Source of the DNA: Nitrospira sp.
GTDB taxonomy: Bacteria; Nitrospirota; Nitrospiria; Nitrospirales; Nitrospiraceae
Assembly (NCBI GenBank): GCA_005239465.1
Contig: SPAW01000053.1
Span: forward strand, 1 to 54,004
DNA length: 54,004 nt
Reading direction: 5' to 3'
Shown: one piece after another, positions 1 through 8,446 of the stretch
How the letters are laid out: every line of letters starts with the position of its first letter
Numbering within the stretch: position 1 is the first letter of the stretch
Notes under the pieces: model-generated
Seen by the model: only the letters and a program-made list of their open reading frames with translations
Told to the model about the DNA's origin: nothing
Databases searched by the model: none
Translations under genes and position numbers: made by a program

Positions 1-731
1 CCCGCCAGCTGGTTCACCCCGATAGAGGAGATTACCTTCATGCCATCATATCGGGTTGGAACCTCGCAGGATGATGGGGCCACCAATCTCGGTCGCTCCG
101 GCACCATCGTGCTCTCTCTTCGTCTTTCCGCCTTCTCTTCATCGACCAGAGAGCCATCGAGCTCACGGCTAGGCTCGATTCAGACACTTGCGATCCACCG
201 TTCACGCAGCCCTTCCCTTCTTGTCTCATGACATTCGCTCAAGAAATCGGCGCTGCGCTTACCTCGGCAAGCACAAGCGGCAACTCTCAAGCCGGGAATG
301 TGAATCAATTGATCGGTCCGCCGCAATCGCTCCGTATCCACGGCTTTGGCCTCCCGCCTCGCCACGGCAGCGAGGCGAGGATTCTGTTGGTCCTCTCGGA
401 TCCTCTGACCGGGAAACCGACACATGAATATGCGAGCCGCCACCGTCCATTCCATCCCTTTGAGAACGCGGCCATAGTCCCCCTGTGATAACACCGTGAG
501 CAACTCCCCGGTGGCTGGTTTCTTGAACAGTTCTACCCCCCGCACTCTCAAGCACTCAGTTTGTCGACTCTTGCGCCAGCATGTAGAATAGGAATGGCGA
601 ATTTATCCCCATTCCTTGCCACCCGTCTTTCTCCTGGTCAAGTAGATCTAAAGCATAAATTGTTTCTTTATGTCGCGTTGTGTGCCTCCTCGCCAGCGCG
701 GCATGTCCGTTGCTCAGTCTGGCCCATCAGA
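1..731. other. No recognisable gene
   Basis: Several short open frames exist on both strands, the longest about 123 codons on the minus strand between 180 and 551. None shows a recognisable domain, signal peptide or convincing ribosome binding site, and the frames overlap one another. This could be an intergenic region or the decayed end of a gene lying to the left of the window. Confidence 0.5.
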
Positions 732-751
732 GGGGCTGTTGAAAAGGCCCC
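732..751. repeat. Short palindrome of the CTGTTGAAAA type
   Basis: GGGGC and GCCCC arms flank TGTTGAAAAG, giving a small hairpin. The core matches the end motif of the longer repeat at 51619-51780, so this looks like a fragment or relative of that interspersed repeat. It lies upstream of the small zinc-ribbon gene and could also act as a weak terminator for whatever lies to the left. Confidence 0.45.
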
Positions 752-800
752 AGACTAATCTCTTGCAGGTGACGAGATGTTGAGGAGCTGGACTCTCGTG

Positions 801-1061
801 ATGAAACAATCGGACAGATGCATTCGTTGCGACGGAATGATGGTCGAGGTTTATGCGGACTTGCTCAGTCCGAGTGAAACTGGCGAAGACGTAATTGGTC
901 GGCGCTGCGTGAATTGTGGGGAATATGTGGATCGGCAAGTACTCCTGAACCGCTCGATGGGGGAACAGACGACACATCCTCGTCCCAGACTTCTCGGGCG
1001 CCGATCAATGCCACGGTGCGCTCGACCGGTCACGGTTCCCCGACGAACTGTGGCGGCATAA
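801..1061 (+). CDS. Small zinc-ribbon-like protein
   Basis: About 86 residues. Two CxxC pairs (Cys7/Cys10 and Cys36/Cys39) are followed by GEYVD and a short basic tail, the arrangement of a small four-cysteine zinc ribbon. Proteins with a CxRC...RCxNCGE pattern are common, from memory, as hypothetical proteins in Nitrospira; their role is unknown. An ATG at 777 in the same frame would add eight residues. I prefer 801 because a GAGGA motif lies upstream of it (782-786), although the spacing is long. The last 35 residues are rich in Arg and Pro and do not look like the conserved part, so the 3' end may be altered. It converges on the dnaJ-like gene. Confidence 0.5.
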   Translation: MKQSDRCIRCDGMMVEVYADLLSPSETGEDVIGRRCVNCGEYVDRQVLLNRSMGEQTTHPRPRLLGRRSMPRCARPVTVPRRTVAA

Positions 1062-1177
1062 GTGACATCACGACGGAATGGAAACCGGCCGTCATGCGAG
1101 GAGCGCGGCCACGACCACTATTGCCCCTCAAGAGTTACGATGCATCTCCAGGGACGGGCGTTGGATTTTTGGCGCTC

Positions 1178-2284
1178 TCAGAGTGACCGCGACTGCTGCA
1201 ACTTCGCCAGTTCCTGCAAGAGCGCCCGCTCGCGCTCCGACAAATCGGTCGGTGTCCGGACCTCCACCACCACAAAGAGATCGCCCTTCCCTTTTCCTCC
1301 AACTTTGGGCATCCCTTTCCCGTTCAACCGAAGCGCAGTGCCACTTTGGGTTCCGGCCGGAATCATGACTTGGAGTGTCTCCCCGCCCAACCCCGTTACG
1401 CGTAACTTTCTGCCTAACGCCGCATCAGGGAATGTCACCGATTGAACCATATAAAGATCGTCGCCATGACGCTCGAAGGTGGGATGGCGCCGGACATGCG
1501 GACGGATGAGAAGATCTCCCGGTGGCCCCCCATTCGCGTTCGCCTCTCCCTGGCCGGACAAACGAATCATCATGCCATCATCGACTCCCGGCGGAATCTT
1601 GACCTTCAATGCGTGCGGGATGAATTGATAACCGCTGCCCTGACAGAGTGGACACGGAGATTCGACGATCTGCCCGCGGCCCTGACAACGCACGCATGTG
1701 GTCAGGGTCACGAGCCGCATGTCTTTTTTCGTCTTCACGTCTTGCTTTTGCCCCGTTCCTCCACAATCAGGACAGGCCAGTGGCTTGGTGCCAGCCTTTG
1801 CCCCGCTGCCCCCACAAGGCCTACACTTCTCTGATCGCGTGACGTGAATCTCCCGCTCTCCCCCGCGAGCCGCCTCCTCCAGGGTCAGTTCCACATCGTA
1901 TCGAAGATCCACCCCTCTCGCCGCGCCCGCTCCCGGCCTCGTGCGCCGGCCAAACAAATCGCCGAACATTCCCGACAGATCGCCGAAGCGCCCGCCGAAG
2001 AAATCCCCGAATTGAAAATCCCGCATCAGGTCGTCTGCCGACCATCGTTCGCTCACGCCAGCGTGGCCCGTCGTATCGTATTCTTTTCGCTTCGTGTCGT
2101 CGGAGAGAACAGCATAGGCTTCCGCGAGCTCGCGGAATTTCGTCGCGGCGCCGAAATCCCTGTTCTTGTCTGGATGGTATTGCAACGCCAACTGCCGATA
2201 GGCATGCTTGATCTGGTCTCGGGTCGCAGCCCGATCCACCCCGAGCACTTCATAGTAGTCCCTCTTGGTGTCGGCACCTGGCAC
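1178..2284 (-). CDS. dnaJ: DnaJ-type co-chaperone (type I J-protein)
   Basis: Co-chaperone that stimulates Hsp70 (DnaK) ATPase activity and delivers unfolded clients in the cytoplasm. The 368 residues show the full class I order: J domain at 1-75 with the HPD motif at 37-39, a Gly/Phe-rich linker at about 85-120 (repeated FGDLF-type units), four CxxCxGxG zinc repeats at about 154-161, 171-178, 197-204 and 211-218, then the C-terminal substrate domain with [10 protein letters not shown] and GDLFVVVEV. The length is typical. dnaK and grpE are not adjacent, so this may be a second, stress-associated DnaJ rather than the housekeeping copy. It sits downstream of the slp-PRT-usp-ybhB operon on the same strand. 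Confidence 0.95.
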   Translation of the reverse strand: MPGADTKRDYYEVLGVDRAATRDQIKHAYRQLALQYHPDKNRDFGAATKFRELAEAYAVLSDDTKRKEYDTTGHAGVSERWSADDLMRDFQFGDFFGGRFGDLSGMFGDLFGRRTRPGAGAARGVDLRYDVELTLEEAARGGEREIHVTRSEKCRPCGGSGAKAGTKPLACPDCGGTGQKQDVKTKKDMRLVTLTTCVRCQGRGQIVESPCPLCQGSGYQFIPHALKVKIPPGVDDGMMIRLSGQGEANANGGPPGDLLIRPHVRRHPTFERHGDDLYMVQSVTFPDAALGRKLRVTGLGGETLQVMIPAGTQSGTALRLNGKGMPKVGGKGKGDLFVVVEVRTPTDLSERERALLQELAKLQQSRSL

Positions 2285-2426
2285 TGACTACTCCTCCCTC
2301 CTACCTAGAGCCTGTTGGACCATGTCACGATCTACTGCAACAGCAGGTGGCAGCGCCTTTCAGCGGAGCGATACACATTTGACACTCATCTCCGTTGCTT
2401 ATGTGAATGTGGACAACATGAAGCGA

Positions 2427-2888
2427 CTAGCGGGCAAATCGACCCATGAGTTGCGCTTCTGCCAGGACATGCCCTTTGCACGCCTCCAGCACGCGAGCTT
2501 TAGTTGCGCGAGGCTTCAGATCAAGGATGACATCTAAGGCGTAGAGTTTAAAGTAGTAGCGGTGTGGCTTCCCTGGCGGAGGACAAGGCCCTCCGTAGCC
2601 GATGCGCTTGAAGTCGTTCAGGCCATGCATCGCCCCATCAAGGACCTGTTCCTTGGCGGGAATACCCTCTGAAAGCCCCCGTAGGTCGAGAGGCAGATTG
2701 TAGAGAACCCAATGCACCCAGGTGCCGACCGGCGCATCAGGATCGTCCGCAATAAGGACGAAGCTTTTGGTCGCGGCCGGCGGCACATCCCAATGGAGCG
2801 GAGGCGACAGATCCTCCCCCTCGCACGTATGCCGGCGTGGAATGGGATCGCTGTCCTTGAATGCCGAACTGCTCAACTCAAAGGCCAT
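2427..2888 (-). CDS. ybhB: YbhB/YbcL family protein (PEBP, Raf kinase inhibitor-like)
   Basis: A 153-residue member of the phosphatidylethanolamine-binding-protein superfamily. Two hallmarks are visible: DDPDAPVGTWVHW (about 48-60), whose Asp and His form the anion pocket, and GPCPPPGKPHRY (about 99-110). The bacterial function is not established. The start is separated from the Usp stop by only six bases, so it is the last gene of a four-gene minus-strand operon (slp, phosphoribosyltransferase, usp, ybhB). The length is normal for the family and no signal peptide is visible, so a cytoplasmic protein is expected. Confidence 0.92.
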   Translation of the reverse strand: MAFELSSSAFKDSDPIPRRHTCEGEDLSPPLHWDVPPAATKSFVLIADDPDAPVGTWVHWVLYNLPLDLRGLSEGIPAKEQVLDGAMHGLNDFKRIGYGGPCPPPGKPHRYYFKLYALDVILDLKPRATKARVLEACKGHVLAEAQLMGRFAR

Positions 2889-2894
2889 ACGCTT

Positions 2895-3779
2895 CTACCC
2901 TCTGTAGACCAACACAGAACAAGGTGCATGCTTCACGACTGTGTCAGCGACACTCCCCATGAAATATTCGTGCGCGCTGCGTCCGCTGCGAGATCCGACG
3001 ACGATGAGGTTGGCCCGCTCGCACCCGGCAAGCTTGACGAGCTCAGCCCCTGGAGGTCCGGACAGCACGATTCCTTTCGCGGAGAATCCTGCCTTCCTCA
3101 ACGTTCCCGCGACTCGGGCGGCGAGTTTTTGGGCTTCGCGTCTGAGCACTCCCTCGACCTGGTCGCCCACCGCAAGGGCCCGTGCGGGAACGCGGATGCT
3201 TTCCAGAGGGAGAGGAGGTATCACGCTGGCGACCGTCACGGCCGGACGAATCTTTTCAGGCAACTGCCTCAACCATGCGACAGCTTCCCACGACTCAATG
3301 GACCCATCCGTGCCGAGCACAACTCTCTTGAGTGTGCTCGCCGGCTTCTTGACCACGAGGACCGGACAGGGAGCCTGCATGAGCAGCTTCCGCGAGACAC
3401 TGCCCAAGAGCATCGGTTGAAACTCAGTCACCCCCCGAGACCCAATAACTAAGAGATCGGCTCGTTCCCGCTTGGCAGAACGAGCGATGACCTTCGCTGG
3501 ATGACCACGCAGGAGTTTAGCTCGGACATCCCCCCAAGTTTTTGCCGCTTTCACTTCCGCCACTTCCAACAGCCGTGCAGCGCCCTCTAATGAGAATTCC
3601 AAGACCTTCACCAAAGCCGATCTGGATTTCTGATCGAGTTTGGGCAACGTCTTGAATTGGGTCATGTCGACGGCATGCACCAACAACAGCGAACAACCGT
3701 CTGGAGAGCAGAGCCGCCGCAGCCAGGCTAGCGCCCACTGGGAGTAACGGGAACCATCGATGGCGCAGAGGATCTTCAT
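2895..3779 (-). CDS. Tandem-domain universal stress protein
   Basis: The 294 residues form two UspA domains. Each starts with an ATP-fold beta strand (MKILCAIDGS at 1-10; VVLGTDGS at about 154-161). Each ends with the nucleotide-binding signature Gly-2x-Gly-9x-Gly-Ser: VIGSRGVTEFQPMLLGSVS in the first and VVGSRSGRSAHEYFMGSV in the second. This predicts an ATP-binding Usp that works in stress or growth arrest, often under low oxygen. Its ATG overlaps the stop of the upstream phosphoribosyltransferase as ATGA (3776-3779), so the two are translationally coupled. YbhB follows after six bases. Confidence 0.95.
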   Translation of the reverse strand: MKILCAIDGSRYSQWALAWLRRLCSPDGCSLLLVHAVDMTQFKTLPKLDQKSRSALVKVLEFSLEGAARLLEVAEVKAAKTWGDVRAKLLRGHPAKVIARSAKRERADLLVIGSRGVTEFQPMLLGSVSRKLLMQAPCPVLVVKKPASTLKRVVLGTDGSIESWEAVAWLRQLPEKIRPAVTVASVIPPLPLESIRVPARALAVGDQVEGVLRREAQKLAARVAGTLRKAGFSAKGIVLSGPPGAELVKLAGCERANLIVVGSRSGRSAHEYFMGSVADTVVKHAPCSVLVYRG

Positions 3780-4465
3780 TCTGTGATTCTCCCCTCCGGC
3801 GAGAGGGCCGTCCGCACGGTCTCCAGGCAGGCAATGACTTCATCATCTTCCACCTGAAGAAACTGTTCATAGAACTGGCCGATCCCGAAGAACCATTCGG
3901 ACGTGTGCAAGACCACCACCTTGTCGACGAGGCTCTTCACCTCGGCCAACACTCGCGGAGGGGCGACCGGCACCGCAGCTACGGTCCTCGCTGTCTCCGC
4001 CTTGAGAATGGCACCCAGCGAAGCAAAGAATGTTGCCCCTGTCGCAATGCCATCGTCCACCAGGATAACCGTCTGCCCCTTCAAGGAAGGAAGTGCCCGG
4101 CCCTCTCGATACCGCCGAATTCTTCTGTCGATTTCATTCTTCTGACGCAGTGTCTCCTCGTCCAGCTGAGCCTTGCTCACGTCATACTCCCGAATCACAT
4201 CCTCGTTCAAATGCCGATAGCCGGTTTCGGCCAGGGCACCCATTGCCAGTTCGGGATTTGAGGGAGTCCCCAACTTGCGCGTGATGAAGACATCCAAAGG
4301 GAGTCGCAACGCCAGGCTGATGTCATAACCCACCACCACCCCGCCACGCGGCAACGCGATGACGATCGCATCCTTTGCTCCCTTATAATGGAGAAGCTTC
4401 TGAGCGAGCCGTTGACCGGCATCATGCCGGTCCTTGAACAGTGCAAACTCACTATCCGGTATCAT
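3776..4465 (-). CDS. Phosphoribosyltransferase-domain stress protein
   Basis: About 229 residues, type I phosphoribosyltransferase fold. The PRPP-binding loop VILVDDGIATGAT lies at about 138-150, with the two acidic residues followed by the Gly-Thr-Gly-type loop. The N-terminal FKDRHDAGQRLAQKL and ALPRGGVVVGY mark the stand-alone family often found with Usp and Hsp20 genes; its substrate is not known. An in-frame start exists at 4588, but that adds 41 residues overlapping the slp reading frame. The ATG at 4465 is preferred because it overlaps the slp stop as ATGA and has GGAGAG just upstream. A decayed copy of the same family lies at 51830. Confidence 0.9.
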   Translation of the reverse strand: MIPDSEFALFKDRHDAGQRLAQKLLHYKGAKDAIVIALPRGGVVVGYDISLALRLPLDVFITRKLGTPSNPELAMGALAETGYRHLNEDVIREYDVSKAQLDEETLRQKNEIDRRIRRYREGRALPSLKGQTVILVDDGIATGATFFASLGAILKAETARTVAAVPVAPPRVLAEVKSLVDKVVVLHTSEWFFGIGQFYEQFLQVEDDEVIACLETVRTALSPEGRITE

Positions 4466-5052
4466 TTGCTCTCCACTGGCCAGGCTATCCACTGTGGAAG
4501 ACCCCAGTAAGGTCCCCAATAGGGTCCCCAATAGGCACCGAAGTACGGATAGGGGCGGAACCAGTAGGCCGGTAACTTGGGAGGCCAAATTGTCAACGAC
4601 GCGATGTCGAGTGTCGGATAGACGTAATCAATCTCGTCCAGCATCAACGTCATCGAACCGGTCACTTCACCAACCACCGTCACTCGTGTCCCGACGGGAA
4701 TCGTCGCCGGATCGAGGAATTCTTTGTGGAATGCGAGGAAGCGCCCGTGCGAATCCGTCAGTCGACCCCGTGGTTCGTAGTCGCTCGCCAGCGGCAGTTG
4801 GAGAACCTCGATCCGCGTACCGTTCTGTTTGAGTGGCTTGACAGAAAGCACCGCCCCTCCGACGACGATGAACTTACCTTTATTGGACAGCGGCGAGGCC
4901 TTCACCTGCTGAAACGAAACATTCCATTCGATTTTCTCCTGAAGGTTGGGAGAAACGACCGGCACGCCGGCACATCCCGTGACCCACACGCTCGCTATGA
5001 CAGCCGTCAGAGCCCTCATGTAGCCTTGTATCTTAATTCGGTGTTCGTTCAC
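4462..5052 (-). CDS. slp: Slp family outer-membrane lipoprotein
   Basis: A 196-residue lipoprotein. A short signal peptide ends in the lipobox VTGC with the lipidated cysteine at about residue 27. The Slp domain follows (VSFQQVKASPLSNKGKFIVVGG, then LPL, LDP and VTVVGEVTG segments). In E. coli Slp is a starvation- and acid-induced outer-membrane lipoprotein; the molecular role is unclear. The C-terminus is aromatic and proline-rich with a near-exact repeat of Gly-Pro-Tyr-Trp (about 172-185), coded by a short tandem DNA repeat at 4501-4540. A start at Met12 is also possible. It is the first gene of the coupled slp-PRT-usp-ybhB operon. Confidence 0.85.
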   Translation of the reverse strand: MNEHRIKIQGYMRALTAVIASVWVTGCAGVPVVSPNLQEKIEWNVSFQQVKASPLSNKGKFIVVGGAVLSVKPLKQNGTRIEVLQLPLASDYEPRGRLTDSHGRFLAFHKEFLDPATIPVGTRVTVVGEVTGSMTLMLDEIDYVYPTLDIASLTIWPPKLPAYWFRPYPYFGAYWGPYWGPYWGLPQWIAWPVESK

Positions 5053-5534
5053 GACATGCCTTCAGGCAACCCAGACGTGACAGACCGAAGTAGCCGAGGT
5101 CTTCTAAGACTGTGGGACAGCGCGGGTCATCACGTCTATATTCTGAACAAGCCCGAACAGTTACGTGGGCCATTGAGCCCGCATCGCAAGGATGGGACAC
5201 AGAATGGGGGAAGCCGGGGGCTCTGTCCTGTCAGTCGTGGCATGCGTGCCTCTGCGTACGCAGGGGCGCCTCTGCGTGCTTGACATTCAAGACAGTTGCT
5301 GTCCCATCCTCAGAGGTCATACCAGAACGTTCAGCAAGACGAGTGCCTAGAAGGTGAGCGAGGGTGCGAACGGAACCTCGTGTGTCTTCAGAAGAAGTTT
5401 GAGGAAAGGCTCAGCCTAATACTGAACCCAGAGGGGAACTGGGGGAGATTGCCACAGTGCACAACGAATGGTGCGGCATGGAGGGGCAGCGGGGCTCTTC
5501 GCTGAGAAGCCACATTGTGCGAGAATAGCTCACA
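5053..5534. other. Divergent intergenic region with a hairpin
   Basis: About 480 bases between the minus-strand slp operon and the plus-strand M28 peptidase, so it should hold both promoters. I could not place a -10/-35 pair with confidence. The only clear structure is a palindrome at 5247-5269 (GCCTCTGCG / CGCAGGGGC around TA), followed by a second GCCTCTGCGTGC copy. No gene is supported here. Confidence 0.5.
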
Positions 5535-6464
5535 ATGATCCGCATACCGAGTGACCGCTTTCGAGGAGTTCTCCCACCACTGACGGAAGAACAGCGTAGA
5601 CTTGAGGGAGAACTGCGCGCCTACGTGCAACATCTCGCCGGTACGATCGGAGAGCGCAATCTCTTTCGCTATAAGCAGCTCGTTGCGGCGGCGGAGTACA
5701 TCCGCACGACGCTCGGGAGTTTCGACTATGAGGTGCGTCGGCACAGGTACCAGGTGTCTGGCCAGACTAGTGAGAATCTGGAAGCGGAGGTGCGAGGGAC
5801 GGACAAGCCTGAGGACATTCTCCTGATTGGCGCGCACTACGACTCAGTACAAAGCAGTCCAGGTGCCAACGACAACGCCACCGGCGTCGCCGCGATGCTC
5901 GCCCTGGCGCGTGCCTCTGCCAAGACGAGACCCTCCTGCACCGTGCGGTTCGTCGCGTTTACCAACGAAGAGCCTCCGTTTTTTCAGAGTCGCCATATGG
6001 GAAGCCACGTCTATGCCCAGCGGAGTCACGAGCGTGGTGAGAAGATCGTGCTGATGCTCAGTCTGGAAACAATTGGCTATTACTCTGATGAACCGGGAAG
6101 CCAGGCGTATCCTTTCCCGTTTAGCTTCTTTTATCCCTCGACGGCAAATTTCATCGCCTTCGTCAGCAACATGGAGAACGCGCCTTTGGTCAAACAACTG
6201 CTGACGGCCTTTCGCCGCCACGCGCAGTTTCCTTCCGAAGGAGGGGCTCTGTGGGAATGGATCCCAGGGGTGGCTTGGTCCGACCACTGGTCGTTTTGGA
6301 AGGAAGGCTACCCCGCCGTCATGGTCACTGACACCGCGCTGAATCGCTATCCCCACTACCACACCTCAGCCGACACACCCGACAAGGTCGACTTCGCCCG
6401 ACTGGCCCGCGTCGTTTCCGGGCTGCAGCGGGTTATTGCAGATGTGGCGAATTCCCCGATGTAA
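5535..6464 (+). CDS. M28 family zinc aminopeptidase
   Basis: A 309-residue metallopeptidase of the M28 (aminopeptidase Y/IAP) family, expected to remove N-terminal residues from peptides using two zinc ions. Visible ligands and catalytic residues are His101/Asp103 in LIGAHYDSV, Asp113 in GANDNATG, the Glu145-Glu146 pair in FTNEEPPFF, Glu178 in LSLETIG, and a C-terminal His in YPHYHTSADTPDK. No classical signal peptide is apparent at the N-terminus (MIRIPSDRFRG...), so it may be cytoplasmic or use a distal start. It is monocistronic, divergent from the slp operon, and converges with the DUF2238 pair. The length is normal for a catalytic domain without accessory domains. Confidence 0.92.
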   Translation: MIRIPSDRFRGVLPPLTEEQRRLEGELRAYVQHLAGTIGERNLFRYKQLVAAAEYIRTTLGSFDYEVRRHRYQVSGQTSENLEAEVRGTDKPEDILLIGAHYDSVQSSPGANDNATGVAAMLALARASAKTRPSCTVRFVAFTNEEPPFFQSRHMGSHVYAQRSHERGEKIVLMLSLETIGYYSDEPGSQAYPFPFSFFYPSTANFIAFVSNMENAPLVKQLLTAFRRHAQFPSEGGALWEWIPGVAWSDHWSFWKEGYPAVMVTDTALNRYPHYHTSADTPDKVDFARLARVVSGLQRVIADVANSPM

Positions 6465-6531
6465 GCCAACAGCGACGCCGTGCAGTTCGGACAACCCCGC
6501 GCGTGTGCGGAATTCAGGAAGAGGCACATCA

Positions 6532-7191
6532 TTACTGAGTGGCGTGATGGGGGTTCCCTCTTGTGCCTTTCGACATCGCGAGGGTGAAGGCCATGGTCAG
6601 AACAGCGCCGGCAAAGGCCGATGCCATGTCCTTCTGCGCATCCCACTCGTCTCCTTGTGTTCCGAGGTAGGTACTCCCTAGCTCAGGGCTAACGAGAACT
6701 GCGACGACGGATTCGATGACCTCGAACAGACCGCTCTGGGCAAGGATCGCACTGGCAGGCAGATAGTAGGACCATACTCCCGGTACACCGGCCAGGCGCA
6801 TGAGCCACTCACGCATCGGATAGACCAACAATGCGCCGTAGGCGAAGTGGACGATTCGATCGAAGGGATTCCGGCTCAACGAAAAGAAGTCTTTGAGCCA
6901 AAAACCGAAGGGCACCTCGGCATAGGTATAATGCGCGCCGACGGCGTGGAGTGTCATGAACAATGCAATCAGGCAATAGGACAGACTTGAAAACTGAAAT
7001 CGCCGGTAGGTCAGGACCAACAGAATAACCAAGGCAAGAGCGAGCAGATTCTCAAGGAGCCAATCCCTCCGATTGACCGGCGCGATGGCCAGCCAGGTCC
7101 AGAGCAGCCCGTACCAGAGGAGAAGTCCGTAAGACAGACGATCGCTTCTCTGTTGCGCTACGCTCCGTTCTGGCGACCCTGCTCCCATCAC
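6532..7191 (-). CDS. DUF2238 (YjdF-like) integral membrane protein, copy 2
   Basis: 219 residues with about six hydrophobic segments. It carries the family signature FDRIVHFAYGALLVYPMRE (about 109-127) and a downstream ES...GD.WDAQKDM motif (about 159-190) that contributes conserved acidic residues in the membrane. The function of DUF2238 is unknown. It lies eight bases downstream of a paralogue in the same orientation, and both share the WDAQ[KQ]DMA motif, so this is a tandem duplication expressed as one unit. No partner gene gives a functional hint. Confidence 0.88.
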   Translation of the reverse strand: MMGAGSPERSVAQQRSDRLSYGLLLWYGLLWTWLAIAPVNRRDWLLENLLALALVILLVLTYRRFQFSSLSYCLIALFMTLHAVGAHYTYAEVPFGFWLKDFFSLSRNPFDRIVHFAYGALLVYPMREWLMRLAGVPGVWSYYLPASAILAQSGLFEVIESVVAVLVSPELGSTYLGTQGDEWDAQKDMASAFAGAVLTMAFTLAMSKGTRGNPHHATQ

Positions 7192-7198
7192 ATAAGAA

Positions 7199-7840
7199 CT
7201 ATTCTGAGACTACAGCCTCAGCCTCACATGCCGGTTGAGGCCCTCGCATGGCGCGCGCCGTGGCAATCATCGTCACGCATAATAGCGCGCCGTACAAGGC
7301 CGCGGCCATATCCTGTTGCGCGTCCCAGACGTCCCCCTGAGAACCGAGGTAGGTGATGCCCAACTCCGGATGGACGGCGCTCGCCACCCATGATTCGATA
7401 ATTTCCCAGAGACCGCTCAATCCCAAGACCGTCATGACCGGCAAGTAATACACCAGCCAGCCTCGTACACCCGCGCCTAGGCGAAACAGCTCTTCCATCG
7501 GATAGACCAGCAAGAACCCGAAACTGAAATGGACGACCCGATCGAAGTGATTACGTCCGAGTTGGAGCGCCTGTTCCATCCACAGACCGGCCGGCACTTG
7601 GGCGTACGTATAATGAACGCCGATGGTATGGAGGGTCAGGAATACGGTGATGAGGGCGTAGGAGGCATGGGACAGCGGAAGGGCCCGATGCGTGACGATC
7701 AGTACCAAAACAAAGACTGTCGGCAGAATGCTCGCGAGCTGCCAGAACTGAGGATCGGCTGGCGACTGTGCCGTCCAGATCGAGACAGCCACGTACCAGA
7801 ACAGCAATGCAATCAAAAGAAGCCTGTTGCGAGAGAGCAT
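7199..7840 (-). CDS. DUF2238 (YjdF-like) integral membrane protein, copy 1
   Basis: 213 residues, first gene of a two-gene tandem duplication. It shows the same features as its downstream neighbour: an N-terminal membrane helix, HTIGVHYTYAQVP, FDRVVHFSFGFLLVYPMEE, and the C-terminal GSQGDVWDAQQDMAAALYGA segment. The His-Tyr-Thr-Tyr-Ala and Phe-Asp-Arg-Val-Val-His motifs are the family's most conserved positions. The ATG is preceded by an AAGGAGA-like ribosome binding site. Function is unknown; the two copies differ enough to suggest an old duplication. Confidence 0.88.
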   Translation of the reverse strand: MLSRNRLLLIALLFWYVAVSIWTAQSPADPQFWQLASILPTVFVLVLIVTHRALPLSHASYALITVFLTLHTIGVHYTYAQVPAGLWMEQALQLGRNHFDRVVHFSFGFLLVYPMEELFRLGAGVRGWLVYYLPVMTVLGLSGLWEIIESWVASAVHPELGITYLGSQGDVWDAQQDMAAALYGALLCVTMIATARAMRGPQPACEAEAVVSE

Positions 7841-7995
7841 CGTTTCTCCTTGCGACTGATTGGACAGATCGGAAAATCATCAAGATGTGATCCGCGAAGC
7901 CTTCATACTCTACGGGAATGCCGACTGTGCCTGCAACCCGGCCACGTGGCGCCCCACCGAGCCAGGCGAAATTCCTCCCCGACAGCGCCTTCCGA

Positions 7996-8085
7996 CTAGT
8001 CAGATTTCCCCTTCCACCAGAAGATCCAAAGCAGCAACGTGACGACGATGACCGCGAGAATCAATTCGAAGGAGTTTTCAGACAT
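7996..8085 (-). CDS. Possible 29-residue single-span membrane peptide
   Basis: Codons from an ATG at 8085 give a 29-residue peptide with one hydrophobic stretch (LILAVIVVTLLLWIFWW) ending in a Lys-rich tail KGKSD, the composition of a genuine small membrane protein. I see no good ribosome binding site upstream, and the start overlaps the decayed frame of the neighbouring pseudogene. It could be real, or a chance hydrophobic frame. It would be read with, and upstream of, the DUF2238 pair. Confidence 0.35.
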   Translation of the reverse strand: MSENSFELILAVIVVTLLLWIFWWKGKSD

Positions 8086-8435
8086 TGAGTCACACTATGA
8101 AGTGTTGGGTTCTCGGCCTCTGCGGCAATATGGTACTCGAAGTTCTCCCCCCAAATCCGGTGGCTGTCGGATTTCCTGAGCTTGTACTAGTTGTAGCGCT
8201 TCGAGTAGAGGGAAAGCAGGCCATCCAGATCACGTGTCTGAATGGCCTGCTCCGCCCGATCGAAGGCGGCGAGGATGATCGTCGCCGTGGCGTCGGCGGT
8301 GGTGACTGTCGCGTATGGGGGCACTTCGACCTTGGTAATGGTGGGTGTCGGGGGGTGACAGAGCGTTAGACTGGACGCCCCTACGACAATGGCGCACACC
8401 GCGATCAAGAATCGGAGTTTCATAGGTGCTCCCAT
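8061..8435 (-). pseudogene. Small exported protein interrupted by an in-frame TAG
   Basis: The frame begins with a signal peptide (ATG at 8435 or, better, 8423: MKLRFLIAVCAIVVGASSLTLC), followed by a short mature part ending DLDGLLSLYSKRYN at a TAG (8187-8189). In the same frame past that stop, the sequence continues YKLRKSDSHRIWGENFEYH before losing character and ending at TGA (8061-8063). From memory, a family with an LYSxxYxYxGLKKxDxRxIW pattern matches this text at the same spacing across the stop, so the TAG looks like a nonsense mutation in a once longer (SnoaL-like or DUF4440-like) protein. If translated today it would be a peptide of about 80 residues. Confidence 0.5.
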
Positions 8436-8446
8436 CTCGAACAGAG

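Noticed and set aside
180-551. Minus-strand 123-codon frame as a gene
   Set aside because: No ribosome binding site or motif, and several competing frames overlap it.
4501-4540. Tandem repeat as a possible CRISPR or regulatory repeat
   Set aside because: It is the Gly-Pro-Tyr-Trp repeat at the C-terminus of the Slp lipoprotein in the correct frame.
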